The notes under the pieces: generated by a model
Databases searched by the model: none
The model's input: the letters and a program-made list of their open reading frames with translations, nothing else
What the model was told of the DNA's origin: nothing
Translations under genes and position numbers: made by a program
Part shown: positions 32,640 through 46,800 of the stretch, in pieces
Layout of the letters: each line of letters opens with the position of its first letter
Numbering within the stretch: position 1 is the stretch's first letter
DNA from: Saururus chinensis
Taxonomy: Eukaryota > Streptophyta > Magnoliopsida > Piperales > Saururaceae
DNA: 64,000 nucleotides
Assembly: GCA_035235625.1 (NCBI GenBank)
Contig: CP141147.1
Location: 2,518,001-2,582,000 of the forward strand
Direction of reading: 5' to 3'

Positions 32640-34930
32640 CCAAACACAATGAGTTTTGTTGCTACATTGTTGCAATTATATTAAAAAGAATATCTACTAA
32701 CTTTGGTGGTAGTGCAACTTTGTATGCTACTGTTCAACTCATTCCAGTATTAAAAACAGTCTGATGAATGCTGGAGATAACTTTTTCTTCTTGCCAAATT
32801 GCACTACTCTCTAGATAAGTGATATCTTCATATACACGATCTCTAACTTTGACCTCTAAGTCTCAATATCATGGGTCTGCATTACTTTTCTGTCTGCTTT
32901 GGGTTGTATGAAGATGGTCTTGAATGAGCTAAACATTCCCTATTCACTTTTGCATGATCTCATGTCCTGTTAAGCAATATTCTCCCACTTTAGACTGGAC
33001 AATGGTGATATGCACAGTTGCCCATAGAATGCTTCAAATGGTGTCATCTAAATGTTGTATTGATAATTGTTATTATAAGAGAACTTTAGTAAATATAGAG
33101 GGATGTCCCAGTCACTCTTCCACTCTAGTGTACAAGCTCTCAACATGTCCTCCAAGATCTGAATAGTCCTTTATGATTGACCATTTGTTTGGGGGTGGTA
33201 AGCTGAACTAATATGAGTTGTTAAAATGTGGATCCCGATCTGAGACGATGAATACCAGTACACCATGGAGTCTAACAATATCTTTTATGTAGAGAGTTGA
33301 TAATGCATCCAAAGAAGTTATCATCTTGATGACTAAGAAGTGTGCAAACTTGGTAAGTCTATCAACAATCACCTACATAGAATTGCTTCCACTAGATGTC
33401 TTTGGTCATTTTGTGATGAAGTCCATTGCAATATTTTCCCACTTCCATTCAAGAATTGTTAGGGGTTGCAACATTCCTCTTGGGTGATGAAGTTATACTT
33501 TGACTTGCTCGCATGTAAGACATTTAGCCACAAATGTCACAATGTTCTTCTTCAAGCCGATCCACAAAGTTCCATTTCATGTCTTGGTACATCTTCGTTC
33601 CTCCTGCGTGGATGAAAAATCTTGATCAATGGGCTTTAGTAAGATTTTCATTCTTTAACTTTGGATCATTAGGTATGGGAAAATGCCCTTGGCAATTCAC
33701 CATTCATTATGTTGCTCCGGAGTGTGCCTTCTTTAGAGTAGAGAAGATGGTGAGATTGGAAAGACACTTTTGTGTGTCCTCCAACAAACAACCCTGGATT
33801 GAGTTGTATTGCATCTTCAAACAACATCCATTCCATGACACATATGTGTTCTACTTGAGCTGCTTACTTCTTTTTGAATACATCCACCACAATATTTGAC
33901 TTACCAAGGTGCTATGCAATGGTGAAGTCAGAGTCCTTCAAAAATTCTAGTCATCTTTGCTGCCTCATGTTAAGATCCTTTTGAGTAAAGAGATACTTCA
34001 AACTCTTGTGACCAATGAAACCTTCATTTTGTGCTCCATAGAGATAATGATGCCAGATCTTCAATGTGAAAATAACACCCGCTAGCTCCAAGTCATGTGT
34101 GGTATAAGTCTTTTCATGAGGTTTTAGTTGTTTGGAAGCGTAAGACACCACTTTTATATGTTGCATAAGCACACATCCCAAGACTTTCTTTGATGCATCG
34201 TTGCAAACAACAAATCCATCAGCATCATCCATGAGAGTTACAATAGGTGTTGTAGTCAACTTCTTCTTTAGTTCCTGGAAGTCACCTTCACATGCCTAGT
34301 TCCAATTAAACCTCACATTCTTTCCCATCAACTTAGTCATTGGTGCAATAATGTGCGAGAAACCTTCTATAAATCATCGGTAGTACCCTACTAAACCCCA
34401 AGAAGCTTTGAATCTCAGTTGCATTCTTTAGACTTTGCCAATACAGTACTACTTCAACCTTAGCTGGATCAAATGAAATCACTTCTTTAAAAATATTATG
34501 CCCTAGAAAGTTTACTTTCGCTAACCATAAGTCGCATTTGTTGAATTTTTCATAGAACTAATGGTTTCGCAGTGTCTAGAGTGCAATTCTAATATGTTCC
34601 ATGTGCTCCTCTTTGTTTGAAGAATATATCAAGATGTCATCCACAAATATGATGAACTTGTTGAGTTATTGCCGAAAGATGCAATTCATTATATCCATGA
34701 ATGTTGCAAGAGCATTGGTCAACCCAAACGGCATCGCTAAGAATTCATAGTGACTGTAGTGAGTGCAAAATGCCATCTTCGTGATGTCTTCTATTTGCGT
34801 TTGAAGATGATGATAACTTGAATTGGATGGTCCAACATCAGTAAAGCCAATACATGTGTAGGGGTAATGAATGCCTATCGATGTATGTGTTCCAAACCAT
34901 GCACCACCTTTTAACATTTGAAGGCTAAAT
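32640..34930 (-). pseudogene. Ty3/gypsy pol fragment, decayed
   Basis: On the minus strand, reverse transcriptase remains at 34917-34660 (block [17 protein letters not shown]). The RT-RNase H linker (FIEGFSHIIAPMTKLMG) is near 34300-34380, and RNase H ([16 protein letters not shown] ... YLFTQKDLN) spans 34259-33951. A degenerate integrase can be followed from 33900 towards 32900 (LTKFAHFLVIKM near 33320-33355). Many stops and indels interrupt it, and no LTR, gag or protease of this copy was found. It belongs to a different gypsy lineage from the element at 13091, judging by the RNase H block. Confidence 0.8.
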
Positions 34931-36339
34931 GTCTCATGTGCATATGATGTGTACCTTACGTATTACACACAAAATTCAAAATTCATCTCATAATTATCAT
35001 TGATATTAAAAGATTCATAAGAAAAAATCTTAAGAAACCTTACCTCCAACTAGGTCCACTTCCATCGTTAATAGGTGCAGATGATCTAAAGCGTTCGTTT
35101 GACGTTACTGTCATGAATAAATTATCCTCTACATTATTATCCACTAGCATTTGCATGTGCCTTCCATTACTCACATTTCTTTGAGAGTTCCTTTGTGAGC
35201 TCCTACTTACACTCCACTTTCACTAGGCACTCAAGCTTCTTTTTTAAGAAATAGCTCAAACATGCATATTTGAGACAAATGATGAAACATTCGTCTAAAT
35301 GATGCCTCATCTTCTACACGTAGAAGAGTTGAGCTCCATCCAAATATTGGAAGGTGACACTTTATTATAATTTTACTTCTCCTTTGAGCCCACCCAACTT
35401 TACTAGCTACTTCATCTCAAGTTCATCATAATTAGAAGGCTTCATGATAAATAATCCCTTTGATACCCCTTCATGGTGAAGCATAAAACTAACTATTTCT
35501 CTAGCCATCTCTATTCACTTAATTCGTTAACAAATATATAAATCTTAAATACATCACAATATGCCATCAAGAATATTCACTTAGATACTTGAATTTTAGA
35601 TTATTGAAAAGAAACTACATCAGCTAAGACATGGCCAAATTAGAAGAGACACTAGCTCATGTGTTTTCGGAAGTCCTAGTTACTTCTAGCCTTGGAGCTA
35701 AAAGTACCGTTCGATTTCCCATACAGTCTCTTAGACCATGTATTAAGCATTGTTCATTAAATTAACTCTTATAAAAGACATATATCATTATACTATATAA
35801 TATGCTTCTAGTATGTTATGTCATAAACATCTTCAACATTAACTAATATATGATACAAAAAGTTGTTGGGTCAAGTTTCAGCTTAGTTGCAACTCAGTTA
35901 GTTTTCAACATGGAAGGCTTTTCTAGTGTTTATTAATAATGTTAAGCAAATAAGTAACATAGATAGTAGATTAAACAATTGATCAAAACAACTACTTCAC
36001 TAATATTGGTGCATATAAAATAGAAGATTGTGTAGCAAAATACCTGAGAAGTAGCACTTAGATCAACAAAGTTATCGACCTTCAAATCTCATGCAAGAAC
36101 ACTATCAACTGTCTTATGCTGCATCCAACAATTTGAAGGAAAACCATAGCATCAGCGAAACAATAACACCATCAACCAATAAGTACTTTTGGAAACAAAA
36201 CATATTCAAAATATATTTCCTCTTTAGTTGTTTCAATTCCTCATAACAAATATTTTATACTTATAGGAATTATGAAATAGGTATGAGAAAGAGTTTTCTA
36301 GTAAGGAGTTTTGCAATTTTCAAAATGTGGCAATTACAA
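34931..36339. other. Intergenic, no gene recognised
   Basis: AT-rich sequence without a supported reading frame. It may contain worn retroelement sequence continuing from the gypsy fragment, but nothing could be identified. Confidence 0.4.
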
Positions 36340-38117
36340 TTTGCTTATGGATTATTAAACAAATTAGCCTCCTTTTCTCTACGTCTCTTCCCTCTCCCTC
36401 TGTCCCTAATTCTATCCTCACGTCCCTGCTTCCTCATGTTTCTCCCTTCTCTCCATCCTTGCTTCCCTTCTCTTCTCCTTCCTTCTCCAAAAATCACACG
36501 CCTCTTTATGTCCTAGCTGCACAACCCACTGACAAGCACACAATTATGGCTACTGGAACTCTCAACAATAGAAGAATAGTGGAGGCTCCAAGCCAATTTC
36601 TCCACACTTTGGTTGGTGATAGATGCAACTACATAATTCCAACTACTAAAGTTGACATTCCTAGAAAATTCATCATGCCTTCATACATATCCGCCCACAT
36701 ATGCACCCAAATACAATAGGTTAACCAAACAAAATAACAAATGTGTGGATCAAACCAAAAGGCAAGGGGAATACAAGATATGAATGAAAAAACAATACCC
36801 AACGAAGAAAAAAACTCTAGATAACAAAGCTAATAGCCAAAACCCACAAGAGCCCCATAAAGAAAAACATTAACAAAAATAATAATGAAGAAAAAAAAAT
36901 GACCACTGCCATTTGATATTTTCATCCAAATTTGAGGAGAATGGCCTTGAAAAATTCTATGTTTCCTCTAATTACCTGTGGCATAAACATTAAAATGAAT
37001 TCTCATCATCATCCCTGCCAATGGATTCCATTTTACGAATTGAATCAACGAGTCTATTTCATCACTGCATGAATGAAAATATATCCATATGTTGCGTATA
37101 TGAAGAACTTATTTTGAAACATTTTTGAGAAAGCACATTGGAAGAATAGATGATCTCGAAACTCAATGTTATGCCAACATAAAACACAAAAAGGATCTAA
37201 CACTTCAATTTCGGACTATGAAGAGCGATGGGCAAACATAAGGGCATAAAACACTAAGGAGATGACATGTCATAGGAGGGATGGAGGGAGGGTGGGAGAG
37301 GAGAGAATACCTGGAGAGGGGTGGAGGTAGCGTAGCAGTGGTGGGAGGGATAGCGACGAGAGTCCTGTGGGCCTACAATAGAAACCCGGATCCGACCTGA
37401 TGATACACACGTTCTGGCTTCAGGGGTCTTCTCTCTTCAGGGATAGTGACTGGGGCCGGCTATTGGAGAAGTAGAGAGGATCTGGGATGGGCAAGGAGGA
37501 GATAGAATGAGGAGAGGGATTGGGATAGGCAGGGAGGAGACAGAGAGGCACTGGGATGGACAGAGAGGAGAGGCACAGAGGCGGGGAGGAGACCGAGTGA
37601 GGGAGAGGGTCGGGTTTAAATAGCAATGAATTCGTCCTTTAGAAGGATGAAATAAAAGGATAAAAATTCTGTCATTTCAAATGACGAAATGAGTGATTTT
37701 ATTTTCCCTAGATATTTCATCTTTTAGAAGGATGAATTTATAAAAAAATTTAAAAAACTATGCCGACACTAAAAATATTATTTTGATAATTATTTTTATC
37801 TCTTTAATATTTTAATAAATAATTTTTTTAATATTATTTATATAATTTTCCAGTATAAATTTTATATGAACCCGAGGGCAAGGCTGTCGTTCGGATACGG
37901 TGGAAGGGATGCACGCAATATGTGACTCAGATGAACGGAGCTCTTTTCTGTTCTTCTACATGGAGCTATTAACATGGGACGGAGGGGAGTATATTATCTT
38001 CCAAAACCGGATAGATACAATTATGCTGGTTAGTCATCTGCCAATGCTTTCCTCCGTCTACCTCAGATTCTATTCTTGTCCCATTTTTGTTTACACTGAA
38101 ATACAAATTCAATAAAA
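36340..38117 (+). repeat. Tandem duplication upstream of EGY2, distal copy
   Basis: Starts TTTGCTTATGGATTATTAAAC and ends AAATTCAATAAAAT. It is collinear with 38122-40812 over its whole length, including the last ~250 bp (GAACGGAGCTCTTTT ... CCCATTTTTGTTTAC), which in the proximal copy is the immediate 5' region of EGY2. The only large difference is the Mutator-like insertion in the proximal copy. Short open frames at equivalent positions (36546, 38328) are not convincing genes. Confidence 0.88.
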
Positions 38118-38121
38118 TATA

Positions 38122-40812
38122 GTTTGCTTATGGATTATTAAACGTATTAGCCTCCTTTGCTCTATATCTCTTTCCTCTCCCTCTGTCCCTAATTCTATGC
38201 TCATGTCCCTGCTTCCTCATGTTTCTCCTCCTCTCCATCCTTGCTTCCCCTCTCTTCTCCTTCCTTCTCCAAAAATCACACGCCTCTTTATGTCCTAGCT
38301 GCACAACCCACTACCAAGTACATAATTATGGCTTCCAAAACTCTTAGCAATAGAAGAATAGTGAAGGCTCCAAGCCAATTTCTCCACGCTTTGGTTGGTG
38401 ACATATGCAACTACAGACTTCCAACTACTAAAGTTGACATTTCAAGAAAATTCATCATGCCTTCCGACATATCTGCCCACATATGCACCCAAATGCAATA
38501 GGTTAACCAAACAAAATAACAAATGCGTGGATCAAACCAAAAGGCAAGTGGAATACAAGAGATGAATGAAAAAACAATACCCAACGAAGAAAAAAACTCT
38601 AGATAACAAAGCTAACAGCCAAAACCCACAAGAACCCCCATAAGGAAAAAACATTAACAAAAATAATAATAAAGAAAAAACAAAAATGACCATTCCCATT
38701 TGATATTTTCTTCCAAGTTTGAGGAGAATGACCATAAAAAATTATGTTTCCTCTAATTATCTGTAGCATAAATATTAAAACATATTCTCATTATCATCCC
38801 TGCCAAATGGATTTCATTTTACGAATTGAATCAACCAGTCTTCATCACTGCATGAATGAAAATATATTCATATGTTGCATATATGAAGAACCTATTTTGA
38901 AACATTTTTAAGAAAGCACATTGGAAGAATAGATGATCTCGAAACTCAATGCTATGTCAACATAAAACACAATAAGAACATACAACACAACAAGGAGTTG
39001 ACAGTTCAATTTTGGACTAGAGACCATGTGGGTTTCAATTTGGACTATGAAGAATGATAGGCAAACATAAGGACATAAAACACAATAAGGAGATGACATG
39101 TTATAGGAGGGAGGGGGGGTGGAAGAGGAGAGAGTACCTAGCGGGGGTGGAGGCAGTGCAGTAGCGGTGGGAGGGACAATGACGAGAGTCCTTCAAGCTT
39201 GCACTAGAAACTCGGATATGCCCCGATGCTGCACACAATCTGGCTTCAGGGGTCTTGCTCTCTTCAGGGGCAGTGATGAGGCCGACGACCAGAGAAGTAG
39301 AGAGGAGGTGGGATGGGCGGGGAGGAGATAAAGAGGCGTTGGGATGGGTAGAGAGGAGAGGTGCTAGGTGGGGTAGGGGAAAGACCAAGTGAGGGAGAAG
39401 GTTGGGATTAAATAGTGATGAATTAAAATTTGTTATTTAGAAGGACAAAATCAAACAATGAAGATTTTGGCTTTTCAAATGGTGAAATGAGTGATTTCGT
39501 TCACAGGGAGTTTTTGTCTTTTGGATGGATATATTTATAAAAAAAAATTTAATTCTTTTTTAAAAGAGCTTATGTGGTAAAAAAGAATATTATTTTAATA
39601 ATTATTTTTAGGGAAATAAATTTATTTAAATAATAATTTTTAAAAAATTATTTACCAATTCATACCACTTTGGGAAATATTTCTCAAAGTGGTGTTGCTT
39701 TTTACTATGCAGGTACCAACCAAGCAGTTGGCGCCTGTGTGGCTTTTTAAAATTTTTTTTTTTATAATTTTGTCATTTAAAAGGACGAAATCAATACTGT
39801 AAAAAACAAAATGAGTATAATGACTGAAATCAATATTGTATACCAAAATGACGAAATCAGTACTTCTCTTCCCTCTCTCTCCTCTTTCTCTCTCTCCTCT
39901 TTCTCTCTCTATTCACTCTCTCTCTTCTCTTCTCTCCTCTCCTCTTTTGTTCTCTTATCTCTCTCTTCACTCTCTCTCATCTTTCTCTCTCTATTCATTC
40001 TCTCTCCTCTTTCTCTCTATTATCTCTCTATTTACTCTATCTTCTCTCTCTCCTCTTTCCCTTCTCTCTCTTCTCTTTAAAAGAAGAAAAGAAGAGAGAC
40101 AAAGAGGAAAGAGAGTGGAGTGAGAAAGAAGAGAGAGAGAAGAGAGATATAGAAGGAAGAGAAAAAGGAGAGAGAGTGAGACAGTGAGTAGAGAGAGAAA
40201 AAGGAGAGAGACAGTGAGTAGAGAGAGAAAAAGAAGAGAATAGAGAAATATAGGAGAGAGAGAGTGGAGAGAGAAAGAGGAGAGAGAGAGTGAGAGGGGA
40301 GAGAGTGAAGAGAGAGAGGAGACCGTAAGGAGAGAGAGTGAAGAGAGAGGAGAGAGAGTGAAGAGAAGTATTAGTTTTGTACTTTAGAAGGATAAAATCG
40401 GTACGAAGTATTGATTTGTGACAGTTTCGTCAATTAAGGATAAAATTATAATTTTTTTTAAAAGAAATACTATTTTAAAAAATATTTCCGAAAATTATCC
40501 GAATTAATATAATTTTTTTAAAATTATTATTTAAATAAATTTTTTTATTTTTATCTCACTAATATTTTAGTAAAAAGTTTATATATATGCCCGAGGGCAC
40601 GGCCGTTCGTAACGGCAGAAGGGATGTACGCAATACGTGACTCATATAAACGGAGCTCTTTTGTGTTCTAAATGGAGTGGGACGGAGTATAACAGGATAG
40701 ATACGATTATGCCTGTTGGTCATATGCCAATGCTAATGCTATCCTCCCTCTGCCTCGGATTCTGTTCTTTGTCCCATTTTTGTTTACTCTGAAATACAAA
40801 TTCAATAAAATT
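38122..40812 (+). repeat. Tandem duplication upstream of EGY2, proximal copy with insertion
   Basis: Second copy of the unit at 36340-38117, enlarged by the 934-bp element at 39611-40544. Its end lies 13 bp before the EGY2 start codon, so it supplies the promoter and 5' leader. Both copies contain a purine-rich segment (37265-37610, 39105-39410). Confidence 0.88.
39611..40544. mobile_element. Mutator-like MITE with a TC/GA hairpin core
   Basis: Flanked by a perfect 9-bp duplication TTATTTTTA (39602-39610 and 40545-40553). The ends share inverted ATAAATTTATTTAAATAATA. The distal duplication copy keeps the empty site (about 37780-37800). The core is a pyrimidine block (39866-40076) followed by a purine block (40080-40370) able to form a long imperfect hairpin. 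Motifs such as 'TTTAGAAGGATAAAATC' are shared with the element nested in the hAT at 6571-7652. The element ends about 280 bp before the EGY2 start codon. Confidence 0.82.
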
Positions 40813-40825
40813 CGATTTTCCATTA

Positions 40826-43800
40826 ATGATGGCGGCAGCTCTCTCGACCTGTTCCATGTTCAATCCCTCCATCAGAATCCGCTTGCTTTCTCCGGGCCCA
40901 AACTACGCGGCCAAAGCCCGGTCTCGGGAGCGCCCAAAGCTCAAAGACGCGTGCTTTTTGTGTGAGAGGAGGTGGAAGGCGTCTCGCAGGGTGGCGGATG
41001 GGTTCAAGTGTTTTGGCGTTGATGGGGGCGAAGGGGAGGAGGGTCGGCCGAAGTCGGTGGCCGTTACGGCGGATGAGACGACGCCCGAGAGAATGCAAGG
41101 GGGAGATGACTTGAACTCTGAGCCTAAGATTGAATCTTCTCCAACATCATCATCATCATCGTCGTCGTCGTCTTCTTCTCCTTCCTCTTCTCCTTCTTCC
41201 AGGGTATGTTAGTGGTTGCTCTGAATTGGGATGTTTTTTTTTTTAGTTTTTAATCAGTTTGCCGGATTGGGTTTCCGTCATTGATGTTGTTGAAGCTCAT
41301 AGTGTGAGTGAGTGAGTGGCTAGTGGGCTGTGGGGAGCTAATGCGATGGCCTAGTTTGCTTTCGTCGGTTAGGTGATTTTCTTGATGTATATGGTGATGG
41401 TGGTTTCTTCGGAGATATAATAGTTTTAGATTTAGTGAGGTCTGAGATCATTTCCCCCCGTGAATTAGTATAACTTTATGTAAATGGGCAAAGTAGAGTG
41501 AATTGGTGTGCAAGAAATTGATGTCAACTGATATATCTCTTTACGGATGTAAAGTGGTTCTGATGATTAGTTCAATGAATGAGTTAATGTTCTATGGAAA
41601 TTTTTAATAAAGTATTGGGCATAAAGAGTATATCGGTTGGCAGACTAAGGTTCATATCTAATATGAGAAATTTGCGGAATTTGAAATCTGATAGCGCGAT
41701 TTTTCTTTGTCTTCCAGATGGACAAGATGAGAATTTGTAAGGGTTTGAAAGTATAGATCAACAATACTATGTCAAATATATTCAATAAGGCAAAACATGA
41801 CATATGTTTTCTGAATATCAAGAATTAGAGCTGCTTTGGGAATCGGTTTTTCATTTGTCTAAGCTTCATTTAGGATTTATGAAAGTTCTTGGGTACAAAT
41901 TAGTTAACAGACAGCATGGATCCTAGGCACGGGGTGACAGGAAAAGTTCGGGAATAGAGAAAAATTTGATTATGATTCAATTACCAGCCAATAGAAAAAA
42001 GATTCAATTGGAAGTTATGGATCTGATCATATAACCGTGCTCTCATGTGGGTTAAATGCATATTTGAAGAACATTGCTAGTTTGATGGCAGGTAGGGATG
42101 AGTTGATGAATAGTTACTGTTGATAACAAATAGTTAGGAATAGAGCAGAGGAGGGAATGGGGAATATTACAAGACTAGTTACTGTTGATAACAAATAGTT
42201 GGGAAGAGAGTAGAGGAGGGAACGGGGAAGATTACAAAACTGGGTAGAGGGAAATGTTTGATAGTTCGGATTTGATGTCTTAGACTTACAGCCTACAGCG
42301 AAACTGTACCTTCTTCATTTTTCAGAATTACATATGAGGGTGTCAAGTAGGGTTCATAGACCGGTTTCTTCATATTGTTTGGTTTACCTATGGAAAGTGA
42401 TGTTGACAAAAGTGTCGGGTGGGCACTCATCTCTAAAATGGTGTAAGTGTGATGTGTGGTCATTGTATGTGGCCGAGGGAATTGGCAGTCGGATATGGTG
42501 CTCTAAGAGGCTGCTTGACTCATGTCCTAAGGACTCGGACTCCTGTTGTTAACCAATAAAAGATAATGATAATATGTATAATCCGAAGTGTAATATAATA
42601 ATATAACGAAGTAAAGACAAGAATGTATATAATTTTAATAAAGTATACAAAAATTAAGAAGGTAGATAAAAGTTGGCAAAGTGAGATATTAAAAAGGTAA
42701 AAAAGTAAGAGTCTGCAACATTTGTGGCACTTGTTAAGTATGAGGCATGTGCCTCAGAGAGCCTAAAGCATATTGGGTGTGCACTTTGTATATAAAGCAC
42801 CTTAATGAGCATATCCAGGGCATTTCTAGAATGCCTAACCTCAAGGCATGCCTCCAGCAAAAACACAAAGATGCCTTTTTCAACATTGATGGGCTTTTTG
42901 TAATCCATCGAACAAGATTGAGCTATAACTCATGGGAGTGAATAAATTAGCAAGCACTTGGTGCAAATCAAGAAAGTTGGCAAGAGTATAAGGTGAGTAC
43001 AATGAAAAAGAATGGAACCAATAAATGGAAAAGACTACTGTAAAAGAAAAAACTCATACGTTTCATTCTGGTAAACAGTTCATCAGCTTAATAGTGCATA
43101 ATTATGGCACAAGTTAAGTAAAAAATAATGAAGAAACTTGATATAGAAATCATGAGGTGGCAAGCCCTTGTTGGTTGCCAAAGAATCTACAAAAGAAATC
43201 CTGTTGTGCCCTCATTCTTGTACCTAATGGGTTAGGGACAACAGTTACCTACTTTTCCTCTTAAAAATTTGGTTATATATTTGGTTTACGATGGGGCATA
43301 TTCTTTATTGTGATTGGTTCTTTATCCAATTGGTGTAAGTCTGAACTTGTTGTCAAGGAACTTTTTTTTTTTTTGGCTTGAATCATCATATTCTGGTATT
43401 CTGGTCATGGCCAGCCTGCATCATCATGAGCTTGGTTCATCCTAAGTTTCTGAAATCTCTAATTGAAGATTCAGTGCTGATTGTCTCAGTGGTTCTTGGT
43501 CTCTGTAATATACGATCATACCTTGGTTTTGTATATGTAAACCTTTTCATATATATTTATATATGTTTGATGCGGGTATAGATTATTGGACCGAATAGAT
43601 ACATATTTAACTGAGAATAGCTTTAGCTAATTTGTAGGCTCAAAGTATTTACATATTTATGTTTTTCTGTGAGTACTATTTCTGCTACAGACTTTGTTTT
43701 GTAACAATCAATATTTGTTTTCTGTAGATCGCATCACATATGGTTTATAATGAATCGAGGGGAAAATAATTCGATATGGCTTCAGTGCTATGGATTGAAA

Positions 43801-46800
43801 ATTTTTTCTTACTGTTTTCTTTTTATAATTTCAATTTAAGAAGCATGAAATTGTGTTTCTGTATGTGTAACTGACCACTCAAAAATCTGTATTGATCCCA
43901 GAAAAGTTTTAAATGAGAAACTGCAAACACAATATAAACTAAGCAAAGAGACTGGGCACATCTTTTTGTCTTGAACCAATAATAAAAGAGTCAATGTGGA
44001 TGTGGTCATTGTGAATATTCAGCATATATTTTGTCTTCTGATTGCTTTCAAGCTTCCTGCATATGTTTTTTCAATGTTCTGATGTTTGTGGTTCTCATGA
44101 TGATTTTTGACCTTTTTTTAGCCACCAGGTTTTTCTCCTGATAAACCTTCCTACAGCAGCTTTCAAGTTGACTCCTATAAATTGCTGGAACTCCTTGGTC
44201 CTGAAAAGGTGGACCCTGCTGATGTAAAGCTAATCAAACAAAGGCTATTTGGGTACTCAACATTTTGGGCGACTAGTGAAGAACCTTTTGGAGATCTTGG
44301 TGAAGGCATACTCTTTCTTGGGAACTTAAGAGGCAAAAGAGAAGATGTCTTTGCAAAACTCCAACGGCAGCTTATTGAAGTCACAGGAAACAAGTACAAT
44401 CTTTTTATGGTGGAAGAGCCCAACTCAGAGGGACCAGATCCACGAGGTGGTCCCCGTGTAAGCTTTGGTTTGTTGCGTAAAGAAGTTTCTGAACCCGGAC
44501 CTACAACACTTTGGCAATATGTGATTGCTCTATTGCTCTTTGTTCTCACAATAGGCTCCTGTGTTGAGCTAGGAATTGCATCTCAGGTCAATAAAATGAC
44601 CAATACTCTCTTTCACCTTAAACAATGTGTTTGTTCATATCCCTGATGTTTGTATCCTCACCTTCTTGTTCAGTTAAACAGGCTCCCACCAGAGGTGGTG
44701 AAATACTTCACAGATCCTAATGCTACTGAGCCACCTGATATGCAGCTGCTATTTCCATTTGTCGAGTCTGCTTTACCACTAGCTTATGGAGTGTTGGGGG
44801 TTCAGCTGTTTCATGTAATGTTCTTTTCTTGCTGCCACTTCCACAAAATCCGGGTGAATATGAGCTGTTTCATTTGTTCACAATGGCTTGCCCGTGGTAT
44901 CTGTGCTGACACCAACGAAGCACGGATATGGGACACGGGTATGATATGGATGTGGGTATAGGGCAATTTAAAAAAAATCAAGATACAATGTGGGGGGATA
45001 TGTATATTAAAATATGGTTTTTTATATTATTTTAGGTATATTCTAAGTTAGTTCTTGTATTAAAAGCTTAATAATAATGAAAAGTGTAGCTATATGTTTG
45101 AAATGCAATTACAAATACCTCATTTTTGCAGGGAAAGTTATCCCACAAAGAGAATATAGTGGTTTGGAACAGTTTTACTTAGATCTTTTAATCATAAAGC
45201 ACATTTTTCTAAGTCACATAATACTCCCTCCGTCCTAAATTAATAGCTCTATTTGGCAAAAAAAATTGTTTCATATTAATAGCTCCGTTTTGTTCAATTT
45301 AAAAGGTTGGGTACTTGAAAAAGAGTATCATAAGTTTATTTTTCCTTCTCTTAAATGTGAGTTTCACCATTCAAAGAAAACCACTACTTTTCCAAATGTA
45401 GCTATTAATATGATGGAGGGAGTATTTATTTAATGTTTACCTTACCTAGAAAGGATTTGATGAAGTAATTTATAGTTAATGTGTGATATCAAAGGTAGGA
45501 CACACATGCAGCCGTATTCAACACGGATATGGGTACGATGTTGATACAATACGGATATGGCGCCTATTTTGAAGTATCCGTGCTTCCTAGGCTGACACCT
45601 TGTTGAGATCAACTTACTTGCACTTAAGTTGGCTTCTTTTCTTATTAAAAATAATAATTTGAACCATCTCTTCAAAGTGATATACTTATAAGTGTTTGGC
45701 TAATATTTGTTGACTTGCAAGTTCATTTTTTTCGTTCATTAGGAAGTTGGGCATTTTCTTGCGGCACTTCCCAAGAAGGTGAAACTGAGCATTCCTTACT
45801 TCATTCCCAACATTACACTTGGTAGCTTTGGTGCGATTACTCAGGTGAGCTGTTGTTACTCTTTCAAAGTGTTTCGTTTTTCTTTGGGCACTATTTAATT
45901 TGTCTACTACTATGCTTTAATTGTACTGTATCTTTTCGTAAGAAGAGCATTAAATTTTGAATAAAGAGTTCAAGAGAGGCTGCTTGTCACAAATCTTTAA
46001 GGCTATATGATAATTAATGGTGTTCATAATTGCAACACCGAAGGGCATATCATGTTAGATGCATTAAGAGTGATGATCAAAGGGCTTTAATAAAGGATGA
46101 GGAAATTAAGGAGAGATGGAGAGGGTATTTTCAATAGCTTTTAAATGAAGATTATGGCGATGGTCTTTATATCGAGTCTAGTCCTGTTAAGGATATAACT
46201 TATTTTAGAAAATTTACAATAGAGGAGGTAGGAGTTGCCTTAAAGAAGATGAAGAAAGGTAAAACACTAGGACTTGATTATATTCTTATTGAAGTTTTGA
46301 AATGCCTTGGGAGTGTTAGTTTAACTTGGTTAACTAATTTGTTTAACAATATTTGGAAGTCAAAGAGTTATGGGAGAGAGTAGAGTTATGGGAGAGAGTG
46401 GTTGAAGGACGCTTGCGGAAAGTAACTAAGGTAACTGAGAACTAGTTTGGTTTTATACTAGAGAGGTCAACAATTAAGGCTATCTTCTTGTTAAGACAAT
46501 TAATTGAGAAGTATAAAGATAGGAGACAACCTTATGACCTTTATTGATTTAGATAAAGCTTATGATAAAGTGCCTCAAGAGCTCATTTGGAGTGTTTTAA
46601 AGAAGAAGGGAGTTATGAGGTACATCGATATTATTAAAGATATGTACAATGGGTAGTGACCAGTGTACGAACAATTAGGGGAGAATCTAAGGAGTTCCCG
46701 GTCACAGTAGGTCTACATCAAGGGTCAGCCTTAACCTTTTATTTTTTGCTTTAGTTATGGATGAACTAATTGCACAAATAGAAGATAGGATACCTTGGTG

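Noticed and set aside
36327..36719. Open frames in the EGY2 upstream duplication (also at 38241-38501)
   Set aside because: They are preserved because the DNA was duplicated; the two protein versions differ without sign of selection, and there is no recognised domain.
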